In this document: positions 1 to 12,115 of the stretch, in pieces
Position numbering within the stretch: position 1 is the stretch's first letter
Layout: the number at the start of each line of letters is the position of its first letter
NCBI RefSeq assembly: GCF_020497125.1
Contig: NC_059072.1
Coordinates: forward strand, 309,584,781 to 309,648,780
From: Mauremys mutica
Taxonomy: Eukaryota; Chordata; Testudines; Geoemydidae
Direction of reading: 5' to 3'
DNA: 64,000 bases
Notes under the pieces: generated by a model
The model's input: only the letters and a program-made list of their open reading frames with translations
The model's database searches: none
Told to the model about the DNA's origin: nothing
Position numbers and translations under genes: made by a program

Positions 1-461
1 CAACATATGGTAATCAACCATCCCACAACAAAATGATGTCTCCCAGTGCCCACCCACACCAAGGACGTAATCAGCCAACAGTTGCAGTTAATGGTCGTGC
101 CTTGTCACACACAGTGAACACCATGTCACATACTTCAGGTTTAAATCGTTTGTCCACAGTGAAAACTTCATTACAAGTGCCTATGAGTCACCCAATGCAT
201 ATGAACACAATGAACCCTTATGCTGCTGTTAACAGTTGCAATGGCTATGGAAGAGTGGGAATTGTTTCTCTCCACCAGGAGAAGCTTCCCAGTGATTTAG
301 ATGACATGTTAATTGAACGGTTGGACTGTGACATGGAGTCAATTATTCGTAATGACCTTATGGATGGAGAAACATTAGATTTTAACTTTGACAGTGTGTT
401 GCCTAACCAAAGTTTTCCACACAGTGTAAAGACCACCACACACAGCTGGGTGTCGGGCTAG
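1..461 (+). CDS. FOXO1: FOXO1 C-terminal coding end (partial, 5' end outside window)
   Basis: This is the last coding part of the forkhead transcription factor FOXO1, a nuclear effector of insulin/PI3K-AKT signalling. The frame is already open at position 3 and runs to a TAG at 459-461. The ATG at 33 is therefore an internal methionine, not a start. The DNA-binding forkhead domain is upstream of the window. What is visible is the serine/histidine-rich linker followed by the acidic C-terminal transactivation segment, with the blocks EKLPSDLDD, ERLDCDMESIIRNDLMDG and LDFNFD and the terminus KTTTHSWVSG. These fit FOXO1; FOXO3, as I recall it, ends differently after its LDFNFD block. Residues just before EKLPSDLD appear slightly longer than in the mammalian protein as I remember it. 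No stop or frameshift is seen. The stop codon lies 13 nt before a splice donor, so the 3'UTR intron should not trigger nonsense-mediated decay. Confidence 0.96.
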   Translation, partial: TYGNQPSHNKMMSPSAHPHQGRNQPTVAVNGRALSHTVNTMSHTSGLNRLSTVKTSLQVPMSHPMHMNTMNPYAAVNSCNGYGRVGIVSLHQEKLPSDLDDMLIERLDCDMESIIRNDLMDGETLDFNFDSVLPNQSFPHSVKTTTHSWVSG

Positions 462-474
462 GAGTTAGCACAAG

Positions 475-893
475 GTAAATTCTCATACTATTTTTTTAAA
501 AAAAAATCTGAAAATGAATTTAAAGGAAAAGTACAGGCTTTAACAGATTTGGAAATGCTTAAAGTTTTAATGGTTTCCAGTGTGTCATGTGCCTGCATCT
601 ACCATCACTTTGTTGTCTAACTTGCTAGCTTTTTAAATGGGTTGTAAATTACATTAGACTTACGCATATGCAATGAGGATACCTAATACAGACTTCTAGC
701 ATTTGTTTCTACAGGTAGAGTAGTAGTTTTGGACATCTAGCCAGTAGTATTAAAATAAATATATATAATAACAATAGAGTGGAAGTTTTCATTATTGTCT
801 GACTTAGAGCTATTTGGAGCACGTATTCTATATCTTTTGCTTATTTATGAACATTAATTTTGTTTCATTGTGTTTTTTCTGTTTTTTTCCTAG
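475..893 (+). other. FOXO1: FOXO1 3'UTR intron
   Basis: A GT donor at 475-476 (CAAG|GTAAAT) follows the stop codon by 13 nt. A pyrimidine-rich tract and the acceptor TTTTTCCTAG end at 893. Joining 474 to 894 gives continuous similarity to the remembered mammalian FOXO1 UTR (GTTAGCACAAG then GCTACAG), whereas the 419 bases between show none. Mammalian FOXO1 is also known to have a third exon that is entirely untranslated. The short open frame at 814-1089 is chance. Confidence 0.85.
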
Positions 894-1122
894 GCTACAG
901 TTTAAAGCTCTTCGGACTTGTCTGACAACAGGAACTGAGAAAAGTAGTCCAAAGATGTCCTTCGCCCTTCTTTTAGTTTTCTTGATAAACTGTTCTCATT
1001 TTTTCCTTTTGTCAGAATTGGCAGCAAACAGACTTTTCCTGTACAGGATGTTTGCCCAGTGTTTGCAGGTTATGTGCTGCTGTAGATAAGAACTGTGCCA
1101 TTGGAAATTTTATTACTCTGAA

Positions 1123-1130
1123 GTGCCAAA
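1123..1130 (+). promoter_or_regulatory. miR-96-type seed match in FOXO1 3'UTR
   Basis: GTGCCAAA is the 8-mer complementary to the miR-96 seed, and miR-182 shares most of that seed. It lies about 230 nt into the terminal exon, in a block that seems to occur at the same place in the human UTR. Regulation of FOXO1 by the miR-96/182 family is established in mammals. Function in this species is inferred from site conservation only. Confidence 0.6.
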
Positions 1131-4100
1131 TTCACTACACCATATAATCACAGAAAATACTTTTGCATCATGTTGTGCTTTCGGTTTTTGTACAGTATGA
1201 GCTGTAGATGTTCTTTTTAAAAATATGTTTGGTCCAGAAAAATCCCTATAAACTTCTTGTAATACTGTGGTGGTCTCATGCCATAAGTAAGTTTAACTTT
1301 TATTGAAGTTACCTGTGTTCTGCTGAACTGATGAATTGAGATAACTGTGGACTTTGTTTTGCAGCTGTATGAACTGCCTTGTATTTGTTAAAATTGATAC
1401 ACATTTCATATGAGAAAAGAGCGGCCTGGTAAATAAGATCCAGCTAAGCTCATTGAATAGTCAAATGTTCAAAACAAACAATAGATTAAATGGCAATTGG
1501 TATGTTACCGATCTTTTCATTATGTAAATTTATGCAAAAATATTTGTGGGTCTGATTTCCAGATTAATGAATGTTATTGTTGGACTTGAGAGAATATTTG
1601 GAATAGTTATAAAGCTATTTTGTTCTTATAATTAAAGTCTACTTTGTTATATAGCCTACCTAAAAATTTACAGAATCTAAAATCTGGCAGCATTCATAAC
1701 CTTCATTTATACAGCATTTTAACTGGATGAAGTGAACATTTTTATATATTTGCTTAGCACCTTAGAGTGCTACTAAAGAAAGACAAAAGCTTAATGAGTA
1801 CCTTGAATACAAAACATTTCTGTCCCATATTTTTTGGCAGAAGAGTGATGTGTATAGACAGACATTTTCCGTTTCATGTTTAGGAAATATTTAATCGGTT
1901 TTATATATGCATTTTTAGAAACTTCATCAGCTTCTATTACCATTTTAACCCTGACTACCACAAAGTCTTAAGTATTCATTGTTAGATGCTTGTACTGTGC
2001 TTCATGTTGTATTTATTTCATGGAGGTCTCATAATGTTTGTGGACTCAAAAGCAGGATCTTTGTTTTAAGAACATTCACATTTTGGTAAAGTTAATGACA
2101 GAATTTCCATTAGCATTAGTTTTTAGGGTCTGTCAGCATTTTTATCATCACACCCTATTTTAGGGGGGTTGAAAGTTCTACTATAAAACTACATGGGGGA
2201 TAAAACTTCCATTATATAACATTTCAGGGCAAGGACATATTTGTTCTCCATTTCTGGGAGTGGGGAAGATTAATGAAATAGCAAAGTTACATAAGCACAA
2301 GAGTTTTAAGGAGAAGGGATAGCTTTAGTTACTAAGGCTTTGGTCCTGCAAACCTTTACCTTTAGGTGATTAGGCCCATTGACAGCTATTTGAGGGTTTA
2401 TAGGATTGGGCCTTTACTTGGTAAATATTTGCTGTATTTACATAGTTAAAGTGTGTTTTGAGGGATGAACGGGGAGGTAAACCTGCCTGCCTGCCACTGA
2501 TTACTGCACATCATTTGTATTAAAAAAAAACAAAAACAAACCAAAAAAACCAAGGATTTTTATTCTGCACTTACAATATTTGTAACTTTTATAATAGGTC
2601 TAGAGATGGAAATGAATTTTTCTGCTGTACTATTTTCAAGTGATCCATAACTGGAAAGTGATTATAATCCTATTTTAACTCCCATCTTCTCCATCGTCAT
2701 TCTCCATGATCATTTGTGGGACGTGCCAGGAGAGAGAAGATTAAGGAAATATAAAAAAGTCTATGGTATTAATTACAGTGTGCGCTCAGTGCTGGCAGTT
2801 CACTAAAACAGCCTGCATTTGTCTAATATCTTCCCTATCAAATTAATTATATTTGAAATGTAATCACAGCTCTTGGCCATGGCATGAGCAGAAGACTCTG
2901 TGGGACCAGTTTCCAAAGAGCCTCCTTTTTGGTGCATGTGCAGTCCAATGGCAGTTGACTAGAGTAAGTGAAGTACTGAGTCATATAATTATTTGACTTT
3001 TATGTGCCAATTTTGCGTGCAAAAAGAGGGACCCTTTGAAATTCGACCCTCTGGCGCAGGAGCTGAACATGCTACATTTAACAATTTACCTCTTATAATT
3101 TTATTGCTACTGTATAACTTACAAATATATTCTTTTTTTTATAGCTATGATGAACTTGAATGCAACGGTTCTTTAATTAAAATAGGCTGCAGGAAGTCCT
3201 GTTTGATCATTATCAGAATAGATACTTATAGATGGTGGGAATTTTGGTTCTGCATTTTCTTTTTATTTTGTTTGTGTGTCAAAGTTCTAATATTTTTGCT
3301 TGTAACTGTGGGATACTGTGAAATCTAATGAAGGGTAGGTTGTCTGTCTTGAAAGCAAACATTATGTGACCTCTAGTAATAAATTCTTTTAAGTAAAAGT
3401 ACTGAACTTTTGGAGTAAATTAGTTTGTCAGAATTATTGTAAATGATTGCTTTGTGAATTGTGCAGATAATCTTACCTATGCAGCTTTGGTTTTGACTTT
3501 TCTCTGGTTTGTACTGTTATTAAAAGTATATTGTATTATAGAGCTGTTCAGATATTTTAAATATAAAGATGTATTGTTTCCATAATATAGCTATATGATA
3601 TATGTTTAGGTAGTAGGTGCATTAATTGGAAAGCTCTGCTTTGATAAACTGACAAATTGCCTACATTTATAAGCAAAAGTTGTACTGCTTATTATTGGCT
3701 TAAATCAACAGAGCATCCCTAAGAAGAGGAGAGAACTTAAAATTGGACCAATTCTAAAATAGTATAAATTTTGCACTTGTTAAACCACTGGATGTATGTT
3801 AGTACTTTTTTATTTTTTTACTGATTTGAAGTTCATATTTTCATTATGAAATTGCTAGGATTCTTAATTTATAACTGATTTTTAGATAAGATGTTGTCAT
3901 GTTTTTTGTAATCATTACGTAAAAATGCAGCGTGGTTTATGCAAACAAACAAACAAACCTTGGCATTAAAACTAGCCTCCTTTTTGAGGGTTGTTCCACA
4001 AACCAGCAATATCACCAGAGAATGGCTTGTAAATATGGCTTATTTTACTCGTGGGTGGTGTAACAGCACTTGTGTGTTCCACTGCTCTTATTCAGTAACA

Positions 4101-4197
4101 TCGCAGAATTAAAGTTCATATTTGGATATTTTCAGAGAAGTGCCTGATGTACCTACAGACACAAGAACAATCCTTTACTGTTGTATAAAGCCATAAA

Positions 4198-4205
4198 TGT
4201 ATATA
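4198..4205 (+). promoter_or_regulatory. Pumilio-type recognition element in FOXO1 3'UTR
   Basis: TGTATATA fits the Pumilio consensus UGUANAUA. It lies in the conserved block near the distal end of the UTR. The human counterpart, as I remember it, is TGTACATA, which also fits because the fifth base is free. Binding is inferred. Confidence 0.45.
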
Positions 4206-4807
4206 AATTATGTTTAAAAGGTTTTGTGTCCTTTCTTGTATACTGGAAATGAGATTTGTACCAGGATTCTACTTGTGATTAGCAGTTATCATATTCAAAC
4301 ACTGTAGTAATTACATTCCTTACCGCCTAATATTTTTAATAATGATAATCCCCTTTTGACAATCTTGTTGGCATTAGCAATTTTATGTGGAAAAATACCT
4401 CATGGTACCAAGTCTTGGAGTTCAGCAAGATGATACCATATTAATAAGCAAACACTAACTGCAAAATAGCTAACAGATTTTCCAGTACTTTGTGTAAGGG
4501 GAATTATCTTTTGGAATTTCTTCTGGAATTGGAACTGTATCAGGTACAGTAACTTAATAGGGCTGTGTTAAGTATTTTATCACAACCTATTGTGATAAAA
4601 CTAACTTGTTTATAACTCTTTGGGACTAAACACAAGAAGAATCCATGACTGAGTTGACAAGATATATTGTGTAGAGATACTTTGTTGCTGGAAGCTGCTT
4701 TACACAGCTCAAGCATTGTTACCATTGGTTCAACAAGCCTAGTTCAGAGAAAATTGCAAAAATTCCTGAAATCCCTTCAGAATGCATATTTGTAAGTATA
4801 AGCTTTT

Positions 4808-4813
4808 AATAAA
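4808..4813 (+). terminator. candidate FOXO1 polyadenylation signal
   Basis: AATAAA in the context AGCTTTTAATAAAATTGC lies about 570 bases beyond the last clearly conserved UTR block. It is the first canonical hexamer after that block. Mammalian FOXO1 uses an ATTAAA-like signal just after this conserved block, so an earlier variant signal is possible here too. Confidence 0.35.
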
Positions 4814-4839
4814 ATTGCTATGACATGAGATGGTGATTA

Positions 4840-7800
4840 ATGTATTAGAACATTATGTAATACATTTAGAAAATGTGAAACAAAAACTTACAGGAAGGAA
4901 TTACTCTTAAATTAGCACATGTTACAGATTAGATCCTAAAATCATTAGATGTGGGAAGGGGAACAGGTTTTGGAGGGGGTGTGAGTGGGGTGGCAGCAGA
5001 ACCTTTTTTTAAAAAGATGGAACACATTATTATAACCTGAAGGTGCTTAATCCAGAAATAACCCATGTGGCTGAATAAATTTTGAAATGGAAGAGGAGGT
5101 GTTTTGTAGCAATTTTCTGAAGCCAAAGATCTGAAGTTTATTAGTCTGGGACATGGTGGTTCCAGGTGAACAGCTTCAAGTCTCTGCTATGCTTAAATGT
5201 TTAATTATTCAAATTTCCCTGCTGAAGAATTAAAAAAAAATCTATTGACCCTGTTTTTCCCTACTCTTATCTCTCCCTCCTCTTCCTCTTCATTTCCATC
5301 TTTTCACTTCTCCCCACCCCCCACAGGTCAGCAATGCTTTCCCTCCCATAATAGCTGCAATTCATATGCCAAATTGTATGGTTGACTTATTATGCAATTA
5401 GTCTTGTTATAATCAATGGGGGGCAACTCCCATGAATAAAGAGAGCCAGATTTGACCCTACTTCTTGTTAGGTTATGTTTCCAAACAGAACTGAGAGGGG
5501 CTGACTCCCAGTTTTATTAATAACTCCCTCTTTCCCCCTACAAACCAAGTAACACGTTTCTCAGAGCCCTGCAAAGGCGGGGGGGGGGGGAAGAGAAAGA
5601 GATTACACAAGGCTAAATTCAGCTTCTGTTCAAGTCACTGGCAAAAATACCCATTGACCTTAAAGCGAGCAGCACTGGACCCGAAGAAGAGAAAGAGAGA
5701 CTAGTTTTCGCTTTCCTACATTTTGCAGTCCCATATTTCTGGGCCTTCCCTGTGTCGCTCCTGCACTTTTCAGGTAAATGGTGGTGCCCCCCTTGCCCCC
5801 CCTGCCCCATTTTAGCTTCATAATAAAGATGCTGTTTAAGTACCTCATTTTAACAGTTTGGAAATGCTGAGTTCTGGAGCAGAAGGATTATAGTAACCAA
5901 TGAGTCAAGTGATTTGCTTATTCATAACAGTGCTGGAAAGAATTGTGCAGTTTATGCAAATTCTTGACTAGTAATGGCTGTCAGCCAGTTGCAGTGGACA
6001 GGTAGTTACAAACTATGTCACTGAGAAATAACTCTACAGTGATTATACAGATCTGAAAGCAAAGCCAATCAGAATACAGGGACTAGACTAACCGGGGAAG
6101 GAAAACTACTGTATAGGTCAGAAGCTGTGCAGCATCCTTGTACTCTAAGAAGGCAATTCTATTTCAGTACAATACATTTTGCAGAAATGCTGGCTAGATT
6201 CTTAGATTCAAATATTCTAATTGCAAGTACAAATAATGGCAACATTCATTTACAGCTGGTGGTGAAATAATACACATTTTGCAATAACTCCTTAAGGAAA
6301 ATTAATTTGCAATGAAAATTGCCTTTATGCAACCCTCCTTTTTGAGTCATCTGTCACTCCCTGACCATTAAAAACAGTGTTACCTTATCTGGGGTCATGA
6401 TCTCAGACCCATGTGCCAAAGTGACACCTAAAAAAAGTAGGCCCAGAGGAATCTCCTTCCCCCTTTGTTACCATTGTTTCACCAATTTTGGACCGTGGGG
6501 GCCTTTGATGCGTTAAATTTATTGTTACTAGTTTTTGGTTTGAGTGCTTGTCAGGTCATGCAATCCTCTCTTGGTTGTGTGGGAAATGCACCGAAAGAAC
6601 GTTGCCCTCACAGTAGCATGCGCTGTACTGCCTGTGGTTGGGGTGGAGCAAGGCTTGGTTTGCCCGGACCAAAAGAAACTACCAACTGCTATTTGTTGGT
6701 AGTGAGTTTCCCTGTCTTGGTGATGCAAAGGGTTAAAAAGAAATCCTGAGAGCTATGGTACGGCCGATGCTCTGAGCTGCTCCTCAACCGAAGGTGTCAG
6801 TGTTTTGGGATTGCTATGAAGCCCAATCAGTAAATGTCTTGGGGGTTACTGGTGCTGATATTAAGGCCTTACTGTTACTGAACCACACTGCTGCCTCTGA
6901 TCAGTGTTACTGACAAGAGCTACTCTTTCCACAAGGAGTCGGCTTCCTCATTGTTTCTCAGTATCAGTGGAGGGTCCCCCAGAGAAACAAGAATTCACTG
7001 CCTAGGAAAGGATATGTCGTGGCCACCTCTGAGAGCTGCTGACAATTACTGATGATGATAAACTTCTTCCACTTCATATACATCTGTTGAGTTAATCATC
7101 TTCCTCTGATACAATCTACCACAGTTGACTTTGACACATTGTGGTGCTTTGGGGGTTCATCCAGACAAATAAGGGGTTGTGTCTCCTCTAAGCCTGGATA
7201 TGTCTGTGCTGTGCAGCTTTGACTCGGAGCCCTGGTTACTTCTTGCAGGGTGGCACTACAGCCCTTCTCAACCCAAGTCTCTGCCAAACCACCTCCCCTG
7301 CAGCATCCAGTCCCTCTCACTGGATCCTCACAGCAGTTGTCATGTTCACTGCCTCAAAAGAGCCAGATTGCTGAAGATCCACACAGTGACACAGCCCTTG
7401 CAAGAGTATAAATAAAGCAAGAGTAAGTTTGCTAATAACACAGGTTTAAGTGATTTGCAGTGAGAGTGAAAGAGAAAAGAATGGTTACGAACAAAACACC
7501 TTTTCTGGTGCCTCAAACTTAAAAACAAGTTACAATCTTTGCCAAAGCAGTTACCTTACTTACACCAAATTATCAGCAGCCTTAATCCTCCAGACCTGGG
7601 GACTCAACTTTCATAGGGCTCGAAGGGTGCCGTGCCCCATTGTCCCCTCAGGGATGGATAATAAAATGGCGCTTTGCCTTTGCTTGTATCTTCCTAAAGT
7701 TCACTGACTCTGTGTTTGAAGAGGCAGAAAGGCTTCCTGGGGGGGTGCAGTCTCCAGCCCTCATCAAAATTCTTAACTCGCCATTTTCTCCCCCTTGCTC

Positions 7801-8515
7801 ACCTGATTGCTTTGTTTACCTTCTGTGTAAAAGTGATTTTTTTCCCTTGGCTTTGGTCTCACCATATCTAATGTACACTGGAGACACAGTCAAGCCTGCA
7901 AACCAGTGTTGCTTTGTGTAGGACAGGCTGGGCTTAGGCACACATCTATAATTCTTTGTACACCTCCCATACGTGCACCACACAATAATGTTAATGACCA
8001 GTGTGTTACCAGTTTGCATATGACACCTGACCTGACACCTTTTAGATACAGATGATGACAACAGCGAGTTGGGGCTATGAATGTGCTAGGGCTGATGAGA
8101 GTTATGAGATGGTGTGCCCTCTGCCAGTTGGCATTAATGGGCTCTCTGGGTCTTTTTTACACACACACACACACACACTCTCTCTCTGTGGTTCTTTATT
8201 TTCCTGAGTGGGAGGGTTCAGTATCTCTCTGCCTCTTCGATCGCACCTCAAGTCCCTTTTGTGCTTATTCCTGTGTCTTTCTCTACTGAGTGGTCAAGGA
8301 GATTCCAGCTCCATCTCTGGAGCGGTCTGGACACACTCCAACCTCTGTCTGCCTGAGGAATTCCATCTGCGTGAGGAAGAAATTAGTTTTCCTTCCTTTT
8401 GTGAAGAAATATCTAATGTGGTTCCAGACCCAACTCCTGACCTCAGTTCTTACAAAGAGCTCATTCATAAGTTGGCTGTGAACTTTTGAAGTTCCTTTCT
8501 TCATGGTCATCTATG
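4840..8515. other. intergenic, no gene recognised
   Basis: No exon-like coding is seen in this stretch downstream of FOXO1. The open frames are short, overlap on both strands and lack any recognisable motif. Noted features are a poly-G run near 5580, and a more GC-rich stretch at about 7100-7720 that may be an old dispersed repeat but that I cannot classify. Confidence 0.6.
8159..8187. repeat. (AC)n/(TC)n microsatellite
   Basis: About ten AC units run directly into about five TC units. This is a compound dinucleotide microsatellite. The frames that cross it are artefacts. Confidence 0.9.
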
Positions 8516-8628
8516 CAGTGTTTCTCAACAGGCAATCTGTGGACTGGTGCCGGTCCCCAAGATCTCCCGGACACAGTTTAGGAAAGCAGCAAGCTGGTCC
8601 CTGGTATCAGAAAGGTTGACAAACACTG
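8516..8628. mobile_element. hAT-type MITE, short
   Basis: A ~113-bp element starts CAGTGTTTCTCAAC and ends GTTGACAAACACTG, an imperfect terminal inverted repeat of the Charlie-like hAT type. The flanks share ATCTAT, suggesting a decayed target duplication. The interior keeps text typical of these elements (GTGGACTGGTGCCGGTCCCC). It is non-coding. Confidence 0.65.
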
Positions 8629-9929
8629 ATCTATAATACCCCCTGCAGCCCATGAACAAGGTGTCCCCTCCAAACAGTCATGTTTACTCTTCAGCACAGT
8701 AGACAAGTTACGTGACGGGGCATTCAACCTGATGCTTTGGGCAGATAATGCGTTTCATTGAACTCTGATGCCACTAAGGCATTGCATGGCAATGTATAAA
8801 TTGCTTATGAAATCATTACACAAGCTTCTGTTGTATTGAAAGCTTAGGAGGGTATAGCAAAATGAAAATATATTACAAAAATGGATGTCTTTGCACAGTA
8901 ACAAGGTTATCACCCTTTTAGAACTAAACGTGCTGTAGGAGGGGAGCCTTTTTGGTCTGTGGCTGGCTGGGAAATCAAGGCAAGCAGCAGCTTGAGGATC
9001 AAAAAAGGCTTTAGCTCTTTTGGGGGAGGCAGAACTAAGCCAGAGCAGAAGTTACCTTCTGTTAGATTTTAAAGTTGCATGCAGCAGTTGCCTTCTGCTA
9101 TGGCACAATGTCCTTAGCTGTGCAGGAGCTGTTTATTGCTGAGGTGGCCTGCCAGTGGAAGATGGTTACTAGGAGAAGCTATTAGACCTTGCAGGAGTTG
9201 AATTCTCAGCTTATGAGCCTAAATAAGTTACCACCTCCTGCTGCCCCGTTCAAGATAGAGTGCTTCAGATGCCTTTTCAGAGATGGCCTCGTTGCGCAAG
9301 TTACTGTACTTGGTAAGTTGAATCATGAAATGGCCTGTCAGATTGCCTTCTGTGCCCTTTTAAGGGTAGGAATTGATAACCCACCAAACTTCTTGTGGAA
9401 CACAGACATGAAAAAGGAAGCCCAGATGCTGAGCAGATAAGCTGGAAGATGGCAGGAAAATTGCCATTTTTGTAGAGCAAGGTGACATGAGGGGCTTTGG
9501 ACAAAAGATAAATATTCGGAGCAGCTCCATGACTCCTTAATTACATTTATAGACAGGATTCTGCTTCCTAATAATGAAAGTCAGATCTGGGAAAAGACAA
9601 CTCTGGACAGAGCTGCAACAGCAGCTGGTTGAAAACATGCCAGGTTCTTTTAGGGCCTGAAATGGGACTGTCAACATTAAAGGTTATTTTCCCCATTGAG
9701 TGAGCTTTTAATTCATTAGAGGTGTAAGCCAGAAACCCCTCAGTCATTCCATACCAATGAGGATTCCAAGTGAAACTCTTTGAGGGGGGACGGGCTATTG
9801 ATCCTTGATCCTTTCTGTGTGGGTTGCTATCAAGTAGTTCTCATCTGAGAACCTGTGCAAAAAGATGCTTACAACCCCACAACTCTTGCTAAAGCCAGGT
9901 GCAACGCTGACAGATCCTGGTTTTCAGTG
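8629..9929. other. intergenic, nothing recognised
   Basis: No coding, RNA gene or clear element is seen. Composition is unremarkable. Confidence 0.5.
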
Positions 9930-10078
9930 GGCGGGATTGAACCTGGGAACCTCTGGAGTTAAATGCATGAGTTTCTACTGCAGGAGCTAAAAGCCACCTA
10001 CCTCTTAGCTAAGGCTGTAGCAGACTCATTAATCGCTAAGTGGTCTCCATACCACTAGAGGGGACAGAACACCATACC
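9930..10078 (-). repeat. dispersed repeat with tRNA-like end, family X, copy 1
   Basis: Read on the minus strand, this ~150-bp segment matches 18215-18362 on the plus strand. Both have a head resembling CTGTCCCCTCTAGTGG, then ACCACTTAG, TTAATGAGTCTG and ATGCATTTA, and a tail with a Pol III B-box-like GGTTCAATCCC, decayed in the other copy. It may be a SINE or a tRNA-derived part of a larger repeat. I do not know its name. Confidence 0.55.
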
Positions 10079-10593
10079 CAGGAGGTGAGTGGGTTACACA
10101 GTCAGACAGTTGGTTTAGTAACTGAAGGTGTTAGACCACTCTCAAACACTCCTTTCCCTATCCCTGTCTCTCTCTCAAAAAAAATCACCCCTATTAATCT
10201 TGCAGTCTTGCACTGAAGGAACTTCCACACTAATGTATTAAGAAGGTGTTTGTTTAATGCAGCCACCTCCCTCCATTATGCGGTGATGGTAAAAATGCAT
10301 CCAATGTGGGTTACTTGTTTCCAGGGTGGACACAGTAAGAGCTACAGCTCTATAGTCTTTAGAATCTTCAAGTATCTGCCTGTCTTTCTTTTAGTGATTC
10401 TAGAGTGTGGATACAGTCAGTCAAATTGGCAGCCCTACTTCTGTTCAATTTTTTTCTGTAGGGTGGGGAATGGACATAGCCAGAGCTGTTTGCCACAAAT
10501 CATTTGAGACAAGGTGATAGAGCCTCAAGTCTTCTCTCCAATTTTCAGGCTGTGATGATGAACTCTTACTTTTTGTATTTTACTTGCTGCTAG

Positions 10594-10830
10594 AGGTACC
10601 ACTTGAGTTCAGAATCCCATTGTGGTAGAAGGCATTTAAAAAAACACACAGTAAAAGCCAGTTCCTGCCCCCCACAACCCTACATCTAAACAGCCAAGAC
10701 AAACAAAGGGTAGGAGAAAGGAAGTATTTGTTTTTCCAACTAGCTGTACCAAGGATACAATGGGTACAATGAGGAGATAGAGTTCCACATTTTACATATC
10801 GAAAAACCTGGTGAAGAGCATATGGCTCTG
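10594..10830 (+). repeat. MIR/L2-like old repeat fragment
   Basis: The order 'CCCATTGTG ... CAGTAAAAGCCAGTTCCTGCCCC ... GACAAACAAAGGGTAGGAG' resembles a very common ancient amniote repeat. It is heavily diverged and the assignment is by eye. Confidence 0.4.
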
Positions 10831-11689
10831 ACATCTTGCAGAATGTTAGTCACTGTCTCAGATATACTGGGGCCTTGGAAAGAATGTGATCCAAGCTACT
10901 GAACAGTTAGCTGGTGAGAGAAGTTCTGGAGTTAATTGTATGTTTGTGGTGGCAGCTCCCATAGCACTGATAGTCCAGCTCAGCAAGAGCAGAGTCTTCA
11001 GGACAATGAACTATGCAACTTTACCTCTTCCTAAGTATTTTAATGATGTGGATGCATGAAGGATGGGATGGAGTTTGATTTTTGGATCCTTTGTTCAAGC
11101 CCTTGTATTTTAACAAGATCATGCTGGAGCTGAACCAGCTGGTTGATAAATACTGAAATAAAGACACAAGGGGGAAAAGCCCCATTATCCAGTCCTTAGC
11201 CTGTCATGAAATTTAAAGTGTGAGGAACTACTGAAGAAAGATCAGACCTGACTCTTGGACTCTAACAGTGATCAATGCTGCTGGGACTAAACCTGCACTG
11301 TCGCTCACCAGGCCTATGCACAGGAAACCACAAGAGCTCACTAAAGGAGTGAAAATACAGTGCTAATGAACTCCCGCATATATTGCAAATTTGGCTTTCT
11401 TTGCCCGGATCTCTGCCCAGTGCTGCTTCCTCTGTGAGGCATTTCCACTGCGCTCAGATGTGATAGCTGATCAATGCTGGCTCTTGCTTAAAAACACAAA
11501 GGATTTTTATATATTTTTAAATTTCATCAGTCCATGCTCTATAACCCCAAGAGCAACATGCTTGTGAAAGGTACTTTCTTAGCTATAGCTTTCTTTACTA
11601 CCATAGGTGGAAAGTTAGAGTCTTGGCAGCTGGAAACATGGTGTGTAAGTTTTAGAACCTCCACTATATTGTTTGTTTGTTGTTAGTTT

Positions 11690-12115
11690 CTAGGAGTGTC
11701 TTCATTGTGCTAGGCACTTCCAAACATCATAGAAAATATTTTCCTAAAAGGGTTTACAGTCCACAATGCTTGTGTATCCCTTGTGAAGTTTGGGGGTGGG
11801 GTATATTTGTTTTACAGAGCTTGCATGTGCACCACCTTTCAGATACATCAGGCATCTGCATATACTTTTAGTCTAGGCAAATACTGAGCTGGAAACCAGG
11901 AGCTGATGTGCAACATCTTTCGCTGCTATTTCTATTTCTGTGCGGTTCCTAGTTCTTATTGAGCAAAGCCTCCTATACCCTTACTTAAGCAGCAGTTGAG
12001 TATCAATCCTTTGCAACCTTTTATAGGTAAGTTAACTGAGAGGTTGTACAAAGTCATAGCTGGCAGAGATGGGACTAGAACCATTGGCTCTAAGTACCCA
12101 TCACATGGCCTTTCA
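11690..12115 (+). repeat. MIR-like SINE fragments
   Basis: Text near 11700 (GTGCTAGGCACTTCC) and at about 12025-12100 (AACTGAGAGGTTGTACAAAG, then AGCTGGCAGAGATGGGACTA) follows the order of a MIR core and 3' region. The ~230 bases between them are not assignable. Confidence 0.45.

Larger units (their letters stand above)
894..4830 (+). other. FOXO1: FOXO1 terminal exon: long 3'UTR
   Basis: This AT-rich, non-coding segment contains many blocks that match the mammalian FOXO1 3'UTR from memory. Examples are the stretch around 895-960, the block at 1040-1150, the strongly conserved stretch at about 3330-3620, and the block at 4135-4230. Open frames inside it (2993-3328, for example) have no codon-like character and are discounted. 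The 3' limit is uncertain: similarity is clear to about 4235, and the first good AATAAA after that is at 4808. It probably carries miRNA and RNA-binding-protein sites, two of which are listed separately. Confidence 0.85.

Noticed and set aside
814..1089. Open frame of 91 codons after the FOXO1 stop
   Set aside because: It spans the intron/3'UTR junction and consists of conserved UTR text. There is no coding pattern and it is hydrophobic by T-richness only.
2993..3328. 111-codon frame in the FOXO1 3'UTR
   Set aside because: It lies in an AT-rich untranslated exon. Its phenylalanine/leucine richness reflects T-runs, and no family motif is seen.
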